Positions 1 to 7,738 of a stretch of 32,850 bases of DNA are shown here, one piece after another. Numbering within the stretch: the first letter of the stretch is position 1; each line of letters begins with the position of its first letter. The notes below the pieces were generated by a model. That model did not search any database. It saw only the letters and a list, made by a program, of their open reading frames with translations, and was not told the DNA's origin. A program made the position numbers and the translations under genes. This DNA is from Desulfurococcales archaeon (lineage in GTDB: Archaea; Thermoproteota; Thermoprotei_A; Sulfolobales; Acidilobaceae). The DNA is taken from assembly GCA_015521185.1 (NCBI GenBank), contig WAOS01000014.1, forward strand, positions 1-32,850, read 5' to 3'.

Positions 1-411
1 GTTGTAAACGTTTTAGGCGCGGGCGAGTTCCTCGCCCAGGGCATTCTCGATGCTTATCCTGGAGCCCCTCTCGGCATAGTTGCTGCGAGGCGCGTAGAGG
101 ACGGTGGAGTTAGCGTTGAGATATACTACGAGAGGCTTCCCAAGCGCTGGGAGGGCCCGGCGATAATCGCTGACCCGATGCTCGCGACTGGGACCACAGT
201 TGAGGCGGTCGCCCGCCTCCTACTCGATAGGGGCGCGAGCCCCCTAGTTATCGCGAGCGTGATTGCTGCTCCGGAGGGCCTAGGGAGGCTCTCGAGGCTC
301 GGCGACATAACGGTCTATACGCTGGCCGTGGATAAGGGGCTGAACAGCAACTACTTCATAGTTCCCGGCCTTGGAGACGCCGGCGATAGAGGGCTAGGGG
401 TGACGCCGTAA
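1..411 (+). CDS. upp: Uracil phosphoribosyltransferase, 5'-truncated
   Basis: This is the C-terminal part of a type I phosphoribosyltransferase that makes UMP from uracil and PRPP (pyrimidine salvage, cytosolic). The frame is open from base 1, so the N-terminus lies outside the window; 136 residues are visible. The PRPP-binding loop DPMLATGTT lies near residue 59 of the fragment. The C-terminus carries the uracil-binding signature IVPGLGDAGDR, which is diagnostic of UPRT among PRTases. Full-length family members are about 210 residues, so roughly the last two thirds is present. The ORF track starts at an internal ATG (178), which is a truncated view. The gene ends 30 bases before the convergent neighbour; a short T-run (about 431-434) in that gap may end transcription. 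Confidence 0.92.
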   Translation, partial: VVNVLGAGEFLAQGILDAYPGAPLGIVAARRVEDGGVSVEIYYERLPKRWEGPAIIADPMLATGTTVEAVARLLLDRGASPLVIASVIAAPEGLGRLSRLGDITVYTLAVDKGLNSNYFIVPGLGDAGDRGLGVTP

Positions 412-441
412 AAAGAGGCTGGATTCGCCTTTTCTAATTCG

Positions 442-993
442 CTAGCGCCTCCGCGAGCCGAGGAGGAGTACTGCTATGAGCGCTCCGGCAATGCCAGCGC
501 CTAGGACTCCGAGCCTCAGCTCTCTCCCCCCGCCCTGCGCCCTCGTGGCGCCGCTCTCCTGGGAGGCGCTCTCCGGGCTAGTAGGCTGGCTTGTGGTGCC
601 CGTGTCCTCGCCCTGCCCTTGACCGCATGGGCCCTGGTACGCTTCGGTCCCGTTTATGAGAACCCTGACCCTCTCGACGGTTGCGTTAACAGTGACTACG
701 ACTCCCGCGTCCTTTATGATCTGTATTACGGGCCCCTGAGGGGGAGAGAACCATAGCTCGATGGTCGCGGTTCCGTTCTGGACGGACACGTTCCTCTTCT
801 CAAGGTTGTACCCAGGGTTGGGGAGGCGGACTAGGACGTTGATGAGAGTCTTGTTCTTGAGAGGCTCGCACCTCACAGAGACCACTCTGATAGGCATCTG
901 ACCCGCCACCTCATCGCTCGAGCTAGCTGACACGGAGAGGGCTTGGACCGCTGTTAGGAGGAGCACGACGATTAGAGGGTATAGTCTTTTCAA
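442..993 (-). CDS. Secreted, C-terminally anchored protein of unknown function
   Basis: I do not recognise a family. The 183-residue product starts at TTG with a signal peptide (KRLYPLIVVLLLTAVQALS). About 90 residues of beta-rich ectodomain follow, containing several N-x-S/T sequons. A Ser/Thr/Gln/Gly-rich low-complexity stretch (about residues 128-155) leads into a C-terminal transmembrane helix (GVLGAGIAGALIAVLLL) ending in arginines. This is the layout of an archaeal extracellular protein tethered outside the membrane through a glycosylatable spacer. It follows the cupin gene on the same strand by 55 bases, and an AT-rich element (AAGATAAAAG on the minus strand near 1035) could give it its own promoter. 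Being real is fairly certain; the role is unknown. Confidence 0.7.
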   Translation of the reverse strand: MKRLYPLIVVLLLTAVQALSVSASSSDEVAGQMPIRVVSVRCEPLKNKTLINVLVRLPNPGYNLEKRNVSVQNGTATIELWFSPPQGPVIQIIKDAGVVVTVNATVERVRVLINGTEAYQGPCGQGQGEDTGTTSQPTSPESASQESGATRAQGGGRELRLGVLGAGIAGALIAVLLLGSRRR

Positions 994-1048
994 CGTTATC
1001 AGCCCGCTCCGCGTAGCCTGTATGGTCGCCGGAGGCTTTTATCTTAGT

Positions 1049-1438
1049 TCAGCACTTTATTGGCTCGTCCACTTTTTCTGCGGTGGGCCGGGCGGGTATG
1101 ACACATATGAACCATAGTTCCTCGTCGGCCCAGTACTCGTGCTCTACGTTGGGCGGAATGTAGAGGTAGTATCCTTCTCCCACGTCGTAGGTGGTGCTGC
1201 CTACCCTGACCTTACCTCTCCCCTTCACGATGAATATTTCGTGCTCCCAGGGGTGGAAGTGCGGTTTTATGTGGCCGCCCTTCTCGACGGTGAAGAGCCT
1301 CATGTAGAAGTTCTTGGCTCCCGAGCCCTCCCCTATCAGCCACCTGATATATGTCTTCTCGGCCATCTCGCTCGGAACAAGCTTAGCCTCAACCTCACTA
1401 TAATGGCCAACGGTTTCCCCGCAACTCCCGCGAGCCAT
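1049..1438 (-). CDS. Single-domain cupin protein
   Basis: This is a 129-residue one-domain cupin. Motif 1 is visible as GGHIKPHFHPWEHEIFIVKG, giving the H-x-H...E metal ligands. Motif 2 (GEGYYLYIPPNVEHEYWA) supplies the last His. Small cupins of this type are metal-binding beta-barrels that act as isomerases, dioxygenases, or sugar or auxin-like ligand binders, and the sequence does not say which. The start is ATG. A TATA-like CCAATATAGTG lies on the minus strand at about 1474-1484, roughly 40 bases upstream, so the gene probably has its own promoter although it follows the kinase gene by 53 bases. Cupin fold certain; substrate unknown. Confidence 0.85.
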   Translation of the reverse strand: MARGSCGETVGHYSEVEAKLVPSEMAEKTYIRWLIGEGSGAKNFYMRLFTVEKGGHIKPHFHPWEHEIFIVKGRGKVRVGSTTYDVGEGYYLYIPPNVEHEYWADEELWFICVIPARPTAEKVDEPIKC

Positions 1439-1491
1439 AGCCTATACACCATATTGAGGTTGGCGTGGTGGCACTATATTGGCGTGAGCCC

Positions 1492-2682
1492 TTACGCGAA
1501 GCCCTCAATACTCACCCTATCCAGGCCTACGTGGACAGCTGTCGGCTTGCAGGGGGAGAGCAGGCGGAGCCTCCGCCTCCTGTAGTCGATGCTCTCCACG
1601 AGGCCGACGCACGGCTCCCCCTCCTCCGGGTATGATGCTGCGATTAGCCCCTTCTCCCAGCCCTGGACTAGGACGCGCATTCCCGGGGGAGGCCTCACTC
1701 TCCGCCTCGCGACGACCACTATCTTACCCTGGACCTTCTCCGCGTATAGTGGGCGGTGACCCAGTAGGGAGGAGACGAGGTCGAGCCCCTCACCCTCTAG
1801 GGGCTCCCCGACGAAGACTGGCGCGCCATATACTGGTGCACTGTCGGGGCTGACGCTATACTTCTTAGCGCCTTGTAGGGCTCTCGCGAGGAGCCTCTCC
1901 CTGTGGACCCTCCTCTCCTCCCTGGATTTCACAGCATTGCTCACGAGCCTCGGGAGGGCGAGCACGCTGGCACCAGTCTCCCTCTTGAGGTACTCGACCA
2001 GCTCTCTGGGCATGCCTAGAACTCCTATAGTGCCTATATCGAGGGCGCGGGCTAGGGCGGCCTTGCTGTCTAGGCCCTCCCAGAGTTCTACCCAGCCATC
2101 TGTGTCTACGATGATTGCTCCCGGCCCTGATAGGGCTCGTGCGCACGATACGTAGCGGAGTGGAGCGCGGGCTGGAGAGAAAGCTCCGACGAAGCATCGG
2201 CGTGCAGATGCTCCTCCCGAACCCGGAACTAGGAGTCCCTCAACTCTCGTCGCGGCTGTGAACCCGGGCGAGTAGAGCTCGTTCTGCCCGACATCAACAG
2301 TCAAGTATAGGGCACTTCCCAGCTGAGAGGCGACGAAGCTTGCCAGCGTGGTCTTCCCCGAATCGCTCGGCCCCACAAGCATTATCCTCCTACCCGTACC
2401 GGCGAGCTGTTCCGCGGCCTGCAGGTAAGACTCGTAGACGCCTCCAGCGACTGGGACGGGCTTGCAGGTTCCCCCTGGCGGCTTTTCCGAGCGGACCAGG
2501 ACGGACCGGCCTACTGGCACTACGATGTCTTCCCCGGCTTGCAAGCGATAGCCGTTCACCTCGGAGTCAACGGGAAAGGCGGCGCGGCACGCGCCTCGAA
2601 GGAGCCACACGCCCACAATACCGCACCTCGGCCCCACCGGGCTAACAAAGAAATAAATACCTCTCAACACAGAGTGAACCAC
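1492..2682 (-). CDS. Polynucleotide 5'-hydroxyl kinase, Clp1/Grc3 family
   Basis: This is an archaeal homologue of eukaryotic Clp1/Grc3, which phosphorylates 5'-OH ends of RNA (and DNA) with ATP. The Walker A loop GPSDSGKTTL is near residues 104-113 and the family-specific Walker B/lid region DVGQNELYSPG near 130-140. The N-terminal beta domain precedes the P-loop and a C-terminal beta domain follows it, as in the family. The ORF-track start is a GTG only 5 bases from the divergent tRNA-Asp. A TATA-like TATTTATTTC lies inside the first 12 codons, so I suspect the real start is a downstream GTG (codon 16, 23 or 25). A likely role is RNA end healing or rRNA/tRNA processing; the tRNA neighbour does not prove it. 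Confidence 0.85.
   Translation of the reverse strand: MVHSVLRGIYFFVSPVGPRCGIVGVWLLRGACRAAFPVDSEVNGYRLQAGEDIVVPVGRSVLVRSEKPPGGTCKPVPVAGGVYESYLQAAEQLAGTGRRIMLVGPSDSGKTTLASFVASQLGSALYLTVDVGQNELYSPGFTAATRVEGLLVPGSGGASARRCFVGAFSPARAPLRYVSCARALSGPGAIIVDTDGWVELWEGLDSKAALARALDIGTIGVLGMPRELVEYLKRETGASVLALPRLVSNAVKSREERRVHRERLLARALQGAKKYSVSPDSAPVYGAPVFVGEPLEGEGLDLVSSLLGHRPLYAEKVQGKIVVVARRRVRPPPGMRVLVQGWEKGLIAASYPEEGEPCVGLVESIDYRRRRLRLLSPCKPTAVHVGLDRVSIEGFA
2648..2660 (+). promoter_or_regulatory. Likely TATA/BRE promoter of tRNA-Asp
   Basis: The AT-rich AAAGAAATAAATAC lies about 28-40 bases before the tRNA 5' end, the usual archaeal distance. Read on the minus strand the same bases give TATTTATTT, which could serve the polynucleotide kinase gene if it starts further downstream than the ORF track says. 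The element may be used in either or both directions. Confidence 0.5.
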
Positions 2683-2687
2683 CGGAC

Positions 2688-2765
2688 GCCGCGGTAGTAT
2701 AGCCTGGCCTAGTATGCGGGCCTGTCAAGCCCGTGACCCGGGTTCAAATCCCGGCCGCGGCGCCA
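2688..2765 (+). tRNA. tRNA-Asp (GTC)
   Basis: This is a complete cloverleaf. The acceptor stem GCCGCGG pairs with CCGCGGC, and the anticodon stem CGGGC/GCCCG closes the loop CTGTCAA with anticodon GTC. The T-arm is CCGGG TTCAAAT CCCGG. The discriminator is G and the CCA end is encoded. There is no intron. It lies divergently, 5 bases from the annotated start of the kinase gene. Confidence 0.95.
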
Positions 2766-2866
2766 TCCTAATCGCGTGTTCCACGGAATCCCTCCTGCCG
2801 GCTAGTCGAAGAGGCTAATCTATATTAGTAGTTGAGAATCTATGAGTAATTTGTGGGTGGAAACCG

Positions 2867-2977
2867 TTGGTCACTATTTTAATCTATTATATGCTGGGAG
2901 TTCTAGCCGTCACTGTTGCGGTAGTACTACTCTATAAGGCTTTGAAAGATGAGGGGCGTGGCGGCTCAGGGCCCTAA
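2867..2977 (+). CDS. Possible small single-pass membrane protein (36 aa)
   Basis: This ORF is too short for the ORF track. It starts at TTG and encodes a hydrophobic helix (MLGVLAVTVAVVLLY) followed by a charged, Gly-rich tail (KALKDEGRGGSGP). It has a plausible ribosome site (GGGTGG about 9 bases upstream) and a TATA-like TCTATATTAG about 40-48 bases upstream. An in-frame ATG at 2891 would give a 28-residue version. Its 3' end overlaps the convergent hydantoinase B gene by 12 bases. I do not recognise a family; it does not resemble Sec61-beta or SecE. The case rests on the membrane-helix pattern and signals, so it is moderate. Confidence 0.4.
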   Translation: MVTILIYYMLGVLAVTVAVVLLYKALKDEGRGGSGP

Positions 2978-4639
2978 ATTCTTCGCGCAGTATTCTTTTA
3001 TCGCTCGGGTCTCCGAGATTTTCCCGTTCTCAAGGTCCTCCCTCACCCTGTCCGGATTCCTAGTGCAGGGGTCGCCGTAGCCGCCTCCCCCGGGAGTGTT
3101 TATGACTATCGTGTCCCCCTCCTTTACAGTAATGGTTGCTATACAGCCTAGGGGCACGTTCTCTCCCGTGGGCCGGACTAGGTAGTGTGTGCTTGGCTCC
3201 GCCGGCTTACCCCCGTTGAGCCCCCACGGCCTGTGGCGGCACCTCTGCGCTACTATCGTTAGGGTTGCTGTTCCTCTTGTTAGCGTGAATGCCCTCGTTA
3301 TTCCTAGGCCGCCCCTATTCTGGCCGGGACCCTCGCTGTCCTCGCGAAGCTTGTACGCTTTGAAGAGGACGGGGTATTCGGCTTCTAGCCTCTCGATCGG
3401 GGTGTTCAGCGTGTTAGTCATATTGGTGTGGACCCCGTCCACCCCGTCGCTCCACGGCCTGCCCCCGCTCCCGCAACCAATCGTTTCGTAGAACGCCCAC
3501 CTCCTACCCTCGAGCAAGCCGCCTATCATAATGTTCGTCATAGTGCCGCAGCTCGCCGCTGGCACCCTGCCTGGCAGGGCTTTGGCGAGAGCCATGAATA
3601 CTGTATCGGCTATCCTCTGACTAGTCTCCGTGTTGCCCGCGCTGACGGGCGCCGGCTTCCTGGGGTTGACGAGTGTTCCCTCTGGCGCCACTATCCTTAT
3701 GGCCCGATAGAATCCCTGGTTAACAGGCATCTCGGGGTCGAGAATTGATTTGACGGCAAAGCTTGCCGCCGCTACTGTTACCCCGAGAACGGCGTTGAGC
3801 GGCGCGTCTACTTGGGAGCTTGTCCCCTCGAAGTCTATGGTTATCTCGTCGTCTCCTATAGCTAGCCTCGCCCTTATCTTTAGGTCTCCTCCGGGTAGCT
3901 CCACGTAGTCTTCCCCGGTCCACTCCCCCCTTACTCCGAGATCTCGTATGGTTCTTCGAACGTATCTCTCGGTGTAGTCCAGTATCTCTCTCCAGGCTTG
4001 TAGGAGGATCTCGCCCCCGTACCTTTCAGCTAGTTCTCTCAGTCTTCTCTCGCCAACGTTTAGCGATGCGAGCTGTGCTCTGAGGTCTCCGAGGGTGTAC
4101 TCGGGTGTTCTGACGTTAGCCGCGATAAGATCAAGTATGTCCCTGTTGATCACGCCTGAGGTGACGAGCTTGACGGGCGGTATTATTATTCCCTCCTGGC
4201 CGAGCTCCTTCACGTCGCCACCTAAGCTTCCGGGGACCGCTCCCCCAACGTCTACGTGGTGAGCCTTATTGGCGAGGTATGCTATGTGCTGGCCTTTATA
4301 GTATACGGGTTTGAGGAGTGTGATGTCATTTAGGTGCGTCCCCGTTATGTACGGGTCGTTCGCTATTATAACGTCTCCCTCGCCAAGCTCGATGCCTCTG
4401 GACCTGAGGTATGAGACTATGTTCTTGACACCAACGGTCATGCTACCTATGTGGACCGGTATGTGTTCGGCCTGGGCTACCAGGTCTCCCTCGGGCGTCA
4501 GTACGGCGCATGTGTGGTCTAGCCTATCCTTTATATTGGGGCTGTATGCGGTGTTTCTCAGGACTATACCCATCTCCTCGCTAGCGTATATGGCGGCGCT
4601 CTTGATGACCTCTACCGTCAGCTTGTCCGGGCTTGCCAA
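2966..4639 (-). CDS. hyuB: Hydantoinase B / oxoprolinase subunit
   Basis: This is the 557-residue B subunit of the hydantoinase/5-oxoprolinase/acetone carboxylase superfamily, which cleaves cyclic amides or carboxylates ketones in an ATP-dependent two-subunit enzyme. Family features are NTAYSPNIKDRLDHTCAV at the N-terminus, the metal-region IANDPYITGTHLNDITLLKP, NKAHHVDVGG, and a C-terminal TPGGGGYGDP loop. Length is normal (500-590). The start is TTG, preceded by GAGGTGA, a strong ribosome site that overlaps the stop of hyuA, so the two are translationally coupled with a 6-base gap. The substrate cannot be read from sequence: N-methylhydantoin, hydantoins, 5-oxoproline and ketones are all known in the family. 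Confidence 0.93.
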   Translation of the reverse strand: MASPDKLTVEVIKSAAIYASEEMGIVLRNTAYSPNIKDRLDHTCAVLTPEGDLVAQAEHIPVHIGSMTVGVKNIVSYLRSRGIELGEGDVIIANDPYITGTHLNDITLLKPVYYKGQHIAYLANKAHHVDVGGAVPGSLGGDVKELGQEGIIIPPVKLVTSGVINRDILDLIAANVRTPEYTLGDLRAQLASLNVGERRLRELAERYGGEILLQAWREILDYTERYVRRTIRDLGVRGEWTGEDYVELPGGDLKIRARLAIGDDEITIDFEGTSSQVDAPLNAVLGVTVAAASFAVKSILDPEMPVNQGFYRAIRIVAPEGTLVNPRKPAPVSAGNTETSQRIADTVFMALAKALPGRVPAASCGTMTNIMIGGLLEGRRWAFYETIGCGSGGRPWSDGVDGVHTNMTNTLNTPIERLEAEYPVLFKAYKLREDSEGPGQNRGGLGITRAFTLTRGTATLTIVAQRCRHRPWGLNGGKPAEPSTHYLVRPTGENVPLGCIATITVKEGDTIVINTPGGGGYGDPCTRNPDRVREDLENGKISETRAIKEYCAKNLGP

Positions 4640-4645
4640 CGCCTC

Positions 4646-6685
4646 TCACCTCTCCAGCTCGAGGGCTCCCAGCTCTGTGACTATGCCGTGGTAGCCTGGT
4701 GGTACGAGTATTGTCGAGTCTGGCGCTTCTATCACTGCGGGCCCCTCAACCCTGTATCCCTCGGCCATCGCGTTGTAGTCGTATACCGCGGCATTATGCC
4801 ACCCACCCTGGAAGAATACTTCCCTCTCGCCCTTGAGGGGGTCTCCGGCCTGCTTGGGTGCGCGTAGGAGCGGTTTTCTCGTTAGGCCGATCGCTTCGAC
4901 CCTAACGAGGACTATCTCAACGTCTTCCTCTTCAACTGAGAACCCGTATCTCGCAGCGTGAACCCTATGGAACTCCTCGAGGGTCCGCTCCACACTGCCC
5001 TGGTAGGGAACCCTTAGAGTGTAGGCTTGGCCCCAGTACTTTGCGTCCACGAGTCTCCGCGTTACTATGCTGCCGGGCTCGACCCCCCAGTCCTGGAGTG
5101 TGCGGACCGCCTCCGCCTCGAGTCGTGCTAGGACCCTCTCTAGCTCGTCATCGCTGATATCGCCGGCCCTTTTAGCTATCGAGGCATGCCTCTCCACCTT
5201 GTAGTCCGCCACTAGAAGGCCGAGAGCGCTGAACACTCCGGGCCTCGGCGGGACTAGCACGCGGGATACTCCAACCTCTGCCGCGAGCTCTGCAGCGTGG
5301 AGAGGGCCGGCGCCTCCGAAAGCGAAAAGTGTGAAGAGCCTCGGGTCGTGACCCCTCTCTAGGGTGACCAGCCTCACAGCTCTACCCATGACAGTGTTGG
5401 CGAGGCCGATTATCATCCAGGCCGCCTCTACTACGGTGACTCCTAGGGGCTTTGCTATCATATCGCGTATAGCCCTCCACGCTAGATCCCTCCTCAAGCG
5501 TATTCCTCCGGAGATGGTTTCTGGAAGCCTGCCGAGTACGAGGTTAGCGTCTGTTACCGTGGGTTCTGCTCCTCCCCGGCCGTAGCAGGCTGGGCCGGGG
5601 TCTGCGCCAGCGCTTTTGGGGCCTATCCTCAGGCCACCTCCGGGGTCGACCCAGGCTATCGTTCCTCCGCCGGCGGAGACTTCTGCTAGGTCTATATGGG
5701 GGAAGCGGACCGGGTAGCCGCTCCCCCTTATTACGCGGCCCATGTGAACTTTTCCGCCCACCTCGTAGGACTCTACTATCTCGGGCTCGCCACGTACGAT
5801 GCTGGAGGCCTTAGCCGTGGTCCCGCCCATATCGAAGCCTATGCTATACTCTATCCCGGCGAGCCTGGAGAAGTATGCGACCGCCACAGCTCCCGCGCTG
5901 GGGCCCGACTCTATGAAGGCCGCCGGCCTCTCCACGGCCTCTCCGACCTCGACTATGCCGCCGCTCGACTGCATAATGAGCAGCTTACCCTCGAAGCCCT
6001 CGCGGCGGAGCCTGGAGACAAGGTCTTCTAGGTACGAGGATAATACGGGCTTGAGGAGGCCGTTCACAACGGCGGTGCTCGTCCTCTCATACTCCATCGG
6101 CGCAGGGTCGACACGGCTCCCCGTGACAACGTAGGCGGTCGGGCACTCGTCCCTGATCGCTTCGGCAGCTTGTTCCTCGTGCGAGGGGTTCCTGTATGAG
6201 TGGAGGAATGATACTACGAAGACCCTCGTCCCCTCGGAGCACTCGCGAGAAGCCGCCTTCCTAACTTCTTCCACGTCCAGCTCCTCAATAACTCGGCCTT
6301 CACTGGTTATTCTCCCCCGAACACCGTAGCGCCTCTTCCTAGGGATGAGAGGTTTGGGCTTGCTGAAGTTGGGGTCGTAGAGGCTCGGCCTGTTCTGCCT
6401 CCCAATCTCTATGACGTCTTCGAAGCCCGCATTTGTTATTAGGGCTGCGCGGGGAGGCTCAATGCCTATCTGGCCAAGAAACATGTTGGTTCCGATCGTC
6501 GTGGCATGGATCAGAAGGTCTATTTTGACTAGTGGGCCCACAGCCATTCTTAGGCCCGCCAGTATCCCCTTTGCCGGCTCTCTCGGCGTTGTGGGAACTT
6601 TCATTATTCCGAGCTCGCTTGTTTCCTCGTTGAGAAACACTATGTCGGTGAATGTACCGCCGACATCGACGCCCACTCTATACAC
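4646..6685 (-). CDS. hyuA: Hydantoinase A / oxoprolinase subunit
   Basis: This is the ATP-binding A subunit that partners HyuB. The 679-residue protein begins with the ASKHA phosphate-1 motif VGVDVGGTFTDIVF. It continues with HATTIGTNMFL and the second ATP site IGFDMGGTTAKAS. The C-terminal hydantoinase A segment (AFGGAGPLHAAELA, VPPRPGVFSALGLL) is typical and complete. The start is GTG with GGAGG about 12 bases upstream. It is the first gene of a two-gene operon with hyuB and is divergent from the CDGSH gene across a 125-base spacer that should hold both promoters. The enzyme could use hydantoins, oxoproline or a ketone; context gives no further hint. Confidence 0.93.
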   Translation of the reverse strand: MYRVGVDVGGTFTDIVFLNEETSELGIMKVPTTPREPAKGILAGLRMAVGPLVKIDLLIHATTIGTNMFLGQIGIEPPRAALITNAGFEDVIEIGRQNRPSLYDPNFSKPKPLIPRKRRYGVRGRITSEGRVIEELDVEEVRKAASRECSEGTRVFVVSFLHSYRNPSHEEQAAEAIRDECPTAYVVTGSRVDPAPMEYERTSTAVVNGLLKPVLSSYLEDLVSRLRREGFEGKLLIMQSSGGIVEVGEAVERPAAFIESGPSAGAVAVAYFSRLAGIEYSIGFDMGGTTAKASSIVRGEPEIVESYEVGGKVHMGRVIRGSGYPVRFPHIDLAEVSAGGGTIAWVDPGGGLRIGPKSAGADPGPACYGRGGAEPTVTDANLVLGRLPETISGGIRLRRDLAWRAIRDMIAKPLGVTVVEAAWMIIGLANTVMGRAVRLVTLERGHDPRLFTLFAFGGAGPLHAAELAAEVGVSRVLVPPRPGVFSALGLLVADYKVERHASIAKRAGDISDDELERVLARLEAEAVRTLQDWGVEPGSIVTRRLVDAKYWGQAYTLRVPYQGSVERTLEEFHRVHAARYGFSVEEEDVEIVLVRVEAIGLTRKPLLRAPKQAGDPLKGEREVFFQGGWHNAAVYDYNAMAEGYRVEGPAVIEAPDSTILVPPGYHGIVTELGALELER

Positions 6686-6810
6686 TGTAGAGCACCGCCT
6701 CCGAGCAGCAGCAGGCCCGGGGGGTCCTGCTAAAACGGTAGCATAGCGAGAAGTATTAGCCTGTATTCATAGCGGTCCGCAGTATCTCTCATAAGTGGAG
6801 GAGAAGGCGT

Positions 6811-7086
6811 GTGGCGCGTGTCGTAGTCTACGAGGGTAAGGGGCCTGTCGAGGTTAAGCTTGTCGATGGGAGTATCGTTTGGCTTTGCGGCTGCGGTCTT
6901 AGCGTGACGTTCCCGTTCTGCAGCGGGAGACATATTCGCACGTATAGCGAGGATGACGATGGCATCTACGCTTATGACAGGGACGGTAACCTGCTGGGTA
7001 GGATTAGGAAAATAGTTTTGGAGGATGGCCGGGAAATAAGTCCGGAGTCCCTAGTTAGGGCTCGCTTAAGGGGGGAGGAGGCCTAG
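6811..7086 (+). CDS. CDGSH-type iron-sulfur protein
   Basis: This is a 91-residue protein with a mitoNEET-like 2Fe-2S binding motif, [16 protein letters not shown]. It matches C-x-C-x2-S-x3-P-x-C-x-G-x-H, giving the three-Cys/one-His cluster site; the usual D and S are replaced here (FCSGRH for CDGSH). The motif is near residues 27-42. An acidic stretch follows ([11 protein letters not shown]). There is no transmembrane segment, so it is soluble. The start is GTG, preceded by GGAGGAGAAGG. Known family roles are electron or cluster transfer. It is convergent with the ferritin-like gene and shares a CTAG with it, each strand using part of it as its stop codon. Confidence 0.85.
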   Translation: MARVVVYEGKGPVEVKLVDGSIVWLCGCGLSVTFPFCSGRHIRTYSEDDDGIYAYDRDGNLLGRIRKIVLEDGREISPESLVRARLRGEEA

Positions 7087-7637
7087 GTTTTCAGGAACCT
7101 CCTCGTGTAGGGGCTCTCTCCGGGGTGCCTCCTGCGGAAGTGCCCGCTGGGTTTTCCGGTGAGTAGCTCTTCGAACCATGCCTCGTGCTCGATCTCCTCG
7201 TGCAATATTGCTAGGGCTAGGTCCGCGGTCCGGTAGTCCTTGCCCCAGACATAGTTGAGTATCTCCGTGTACACTCCTACTGCACATCTCTCGGCGTCTA
7301 GGAGTACTTTTAGGAGGTTCTCTATTGTGGGGTTCTCCGGGAGCTTTGCATCCATGCATGCTGCCATCCTCGAGAACTCTACTATGTCGTTTGGCAGCTC
7401 GCCGCCCAGCTCGTAGATCCTGACGGCTAGAGCCTCGAAGTGGCTGCGGTCCTCCTCTCTAGCGTCCTCTATTATCTCCTTTATCGCCTCTCCCTCTAGG
7501 CCTGTCGCGTGCATGCGCAGGATTGTATAGTAGTAGTATGTTGTGAACTCTGCTGCCGCTGCTCTAACCAGCATGTCTAGGAGTTTCTCCACATCTATGC
7601 CCGCCTGTTTTATGAGTTCTACGTTCCTTCTAGCCAT
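7083..7637 (-). CDS. DPS-like ferritin-family protein
   Basis: This 184-residue four-helix protein resembles the archaeal DPS-like family of Sulfolobus and Pyrococcus, which oxidises Fe(II) with peroxide and stores iron in a 12-mer cage. Ferroxidase-type ligands are visible in order: [34 protein letters not shown] and [15 protein letters not shown] (E-x2-H type). I place the start at the ATG at 7637 rather than the ORF-track GTG at 7646, because GGTGGT lies 5 bases before the ATG. The promoter carries a perfect palindrome over the predicted transcription start (see separate entry). The 3' end overlaps the CDGSH gene by 4 bases. Confidence 0.85.
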   Translation of the reverse strand: MARRNVELIKQAGIDVEKLLDMLVRAAAAEFTTYYYYTILRMHATGLEGEAIKEIIEDAREEDRSHFEALAVRIYELGGELPNDIVEFSRMAACMDAKLPENPTIENLLKVLLDAERCAVGVYTEILNYVWGKDYRTADLALAILHEEIEHEAWFEELLTGKPSGHFRRRHPGESPYTRRFLKT

Positions 7638-7662
7638 ACGAACCACCTATTATTTCGTAGTC

Positions 7663-7678
7663 ACTTCTAGATAGAAGT
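7663..7678. promoter_or_regulatory. Operator-like palindrome upstream of DPS-like gene
   Basis: ACTTCTA-GA-TAGAAGT is a 7-bp perfect inverted repeat with a 2-base centre. A minus-strand TATA-like GGATAAAGT lies at 7688-7696, which predicts a start site near 7666, inside the palindrome. This is a classic repressor position; a metal- or peroxide-responsive regulator would fit the ferritin-like target, but that is inference. Confidence 0.5.
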
Positions 7679-7738
7679 CATATCTCGACTTTATCCGTTG
7701 CACAAAACAAGTATATACAGACATAGCGGAAAGGCGTC

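Noticed and set aside
1865-2197. 110-aa Arg/Pro-rich minus-strand ORF
   Set aside because: It lies wholly inside the polynucleotide kinase in another frame and has the Arg/Pro/Ser bias of a shadow frame.
2766-2866. C/D-box small RNA after tRNA-Asp
   Set aside because: No RTGATGA and CTGA box pair at suitable spacing.
5696-6031. 111-aa plus-strand ORF opposite hyuA
   Set aside because: It is antisense to a well-conserved hyuA segment; it has no start signals and no recognisable domain.
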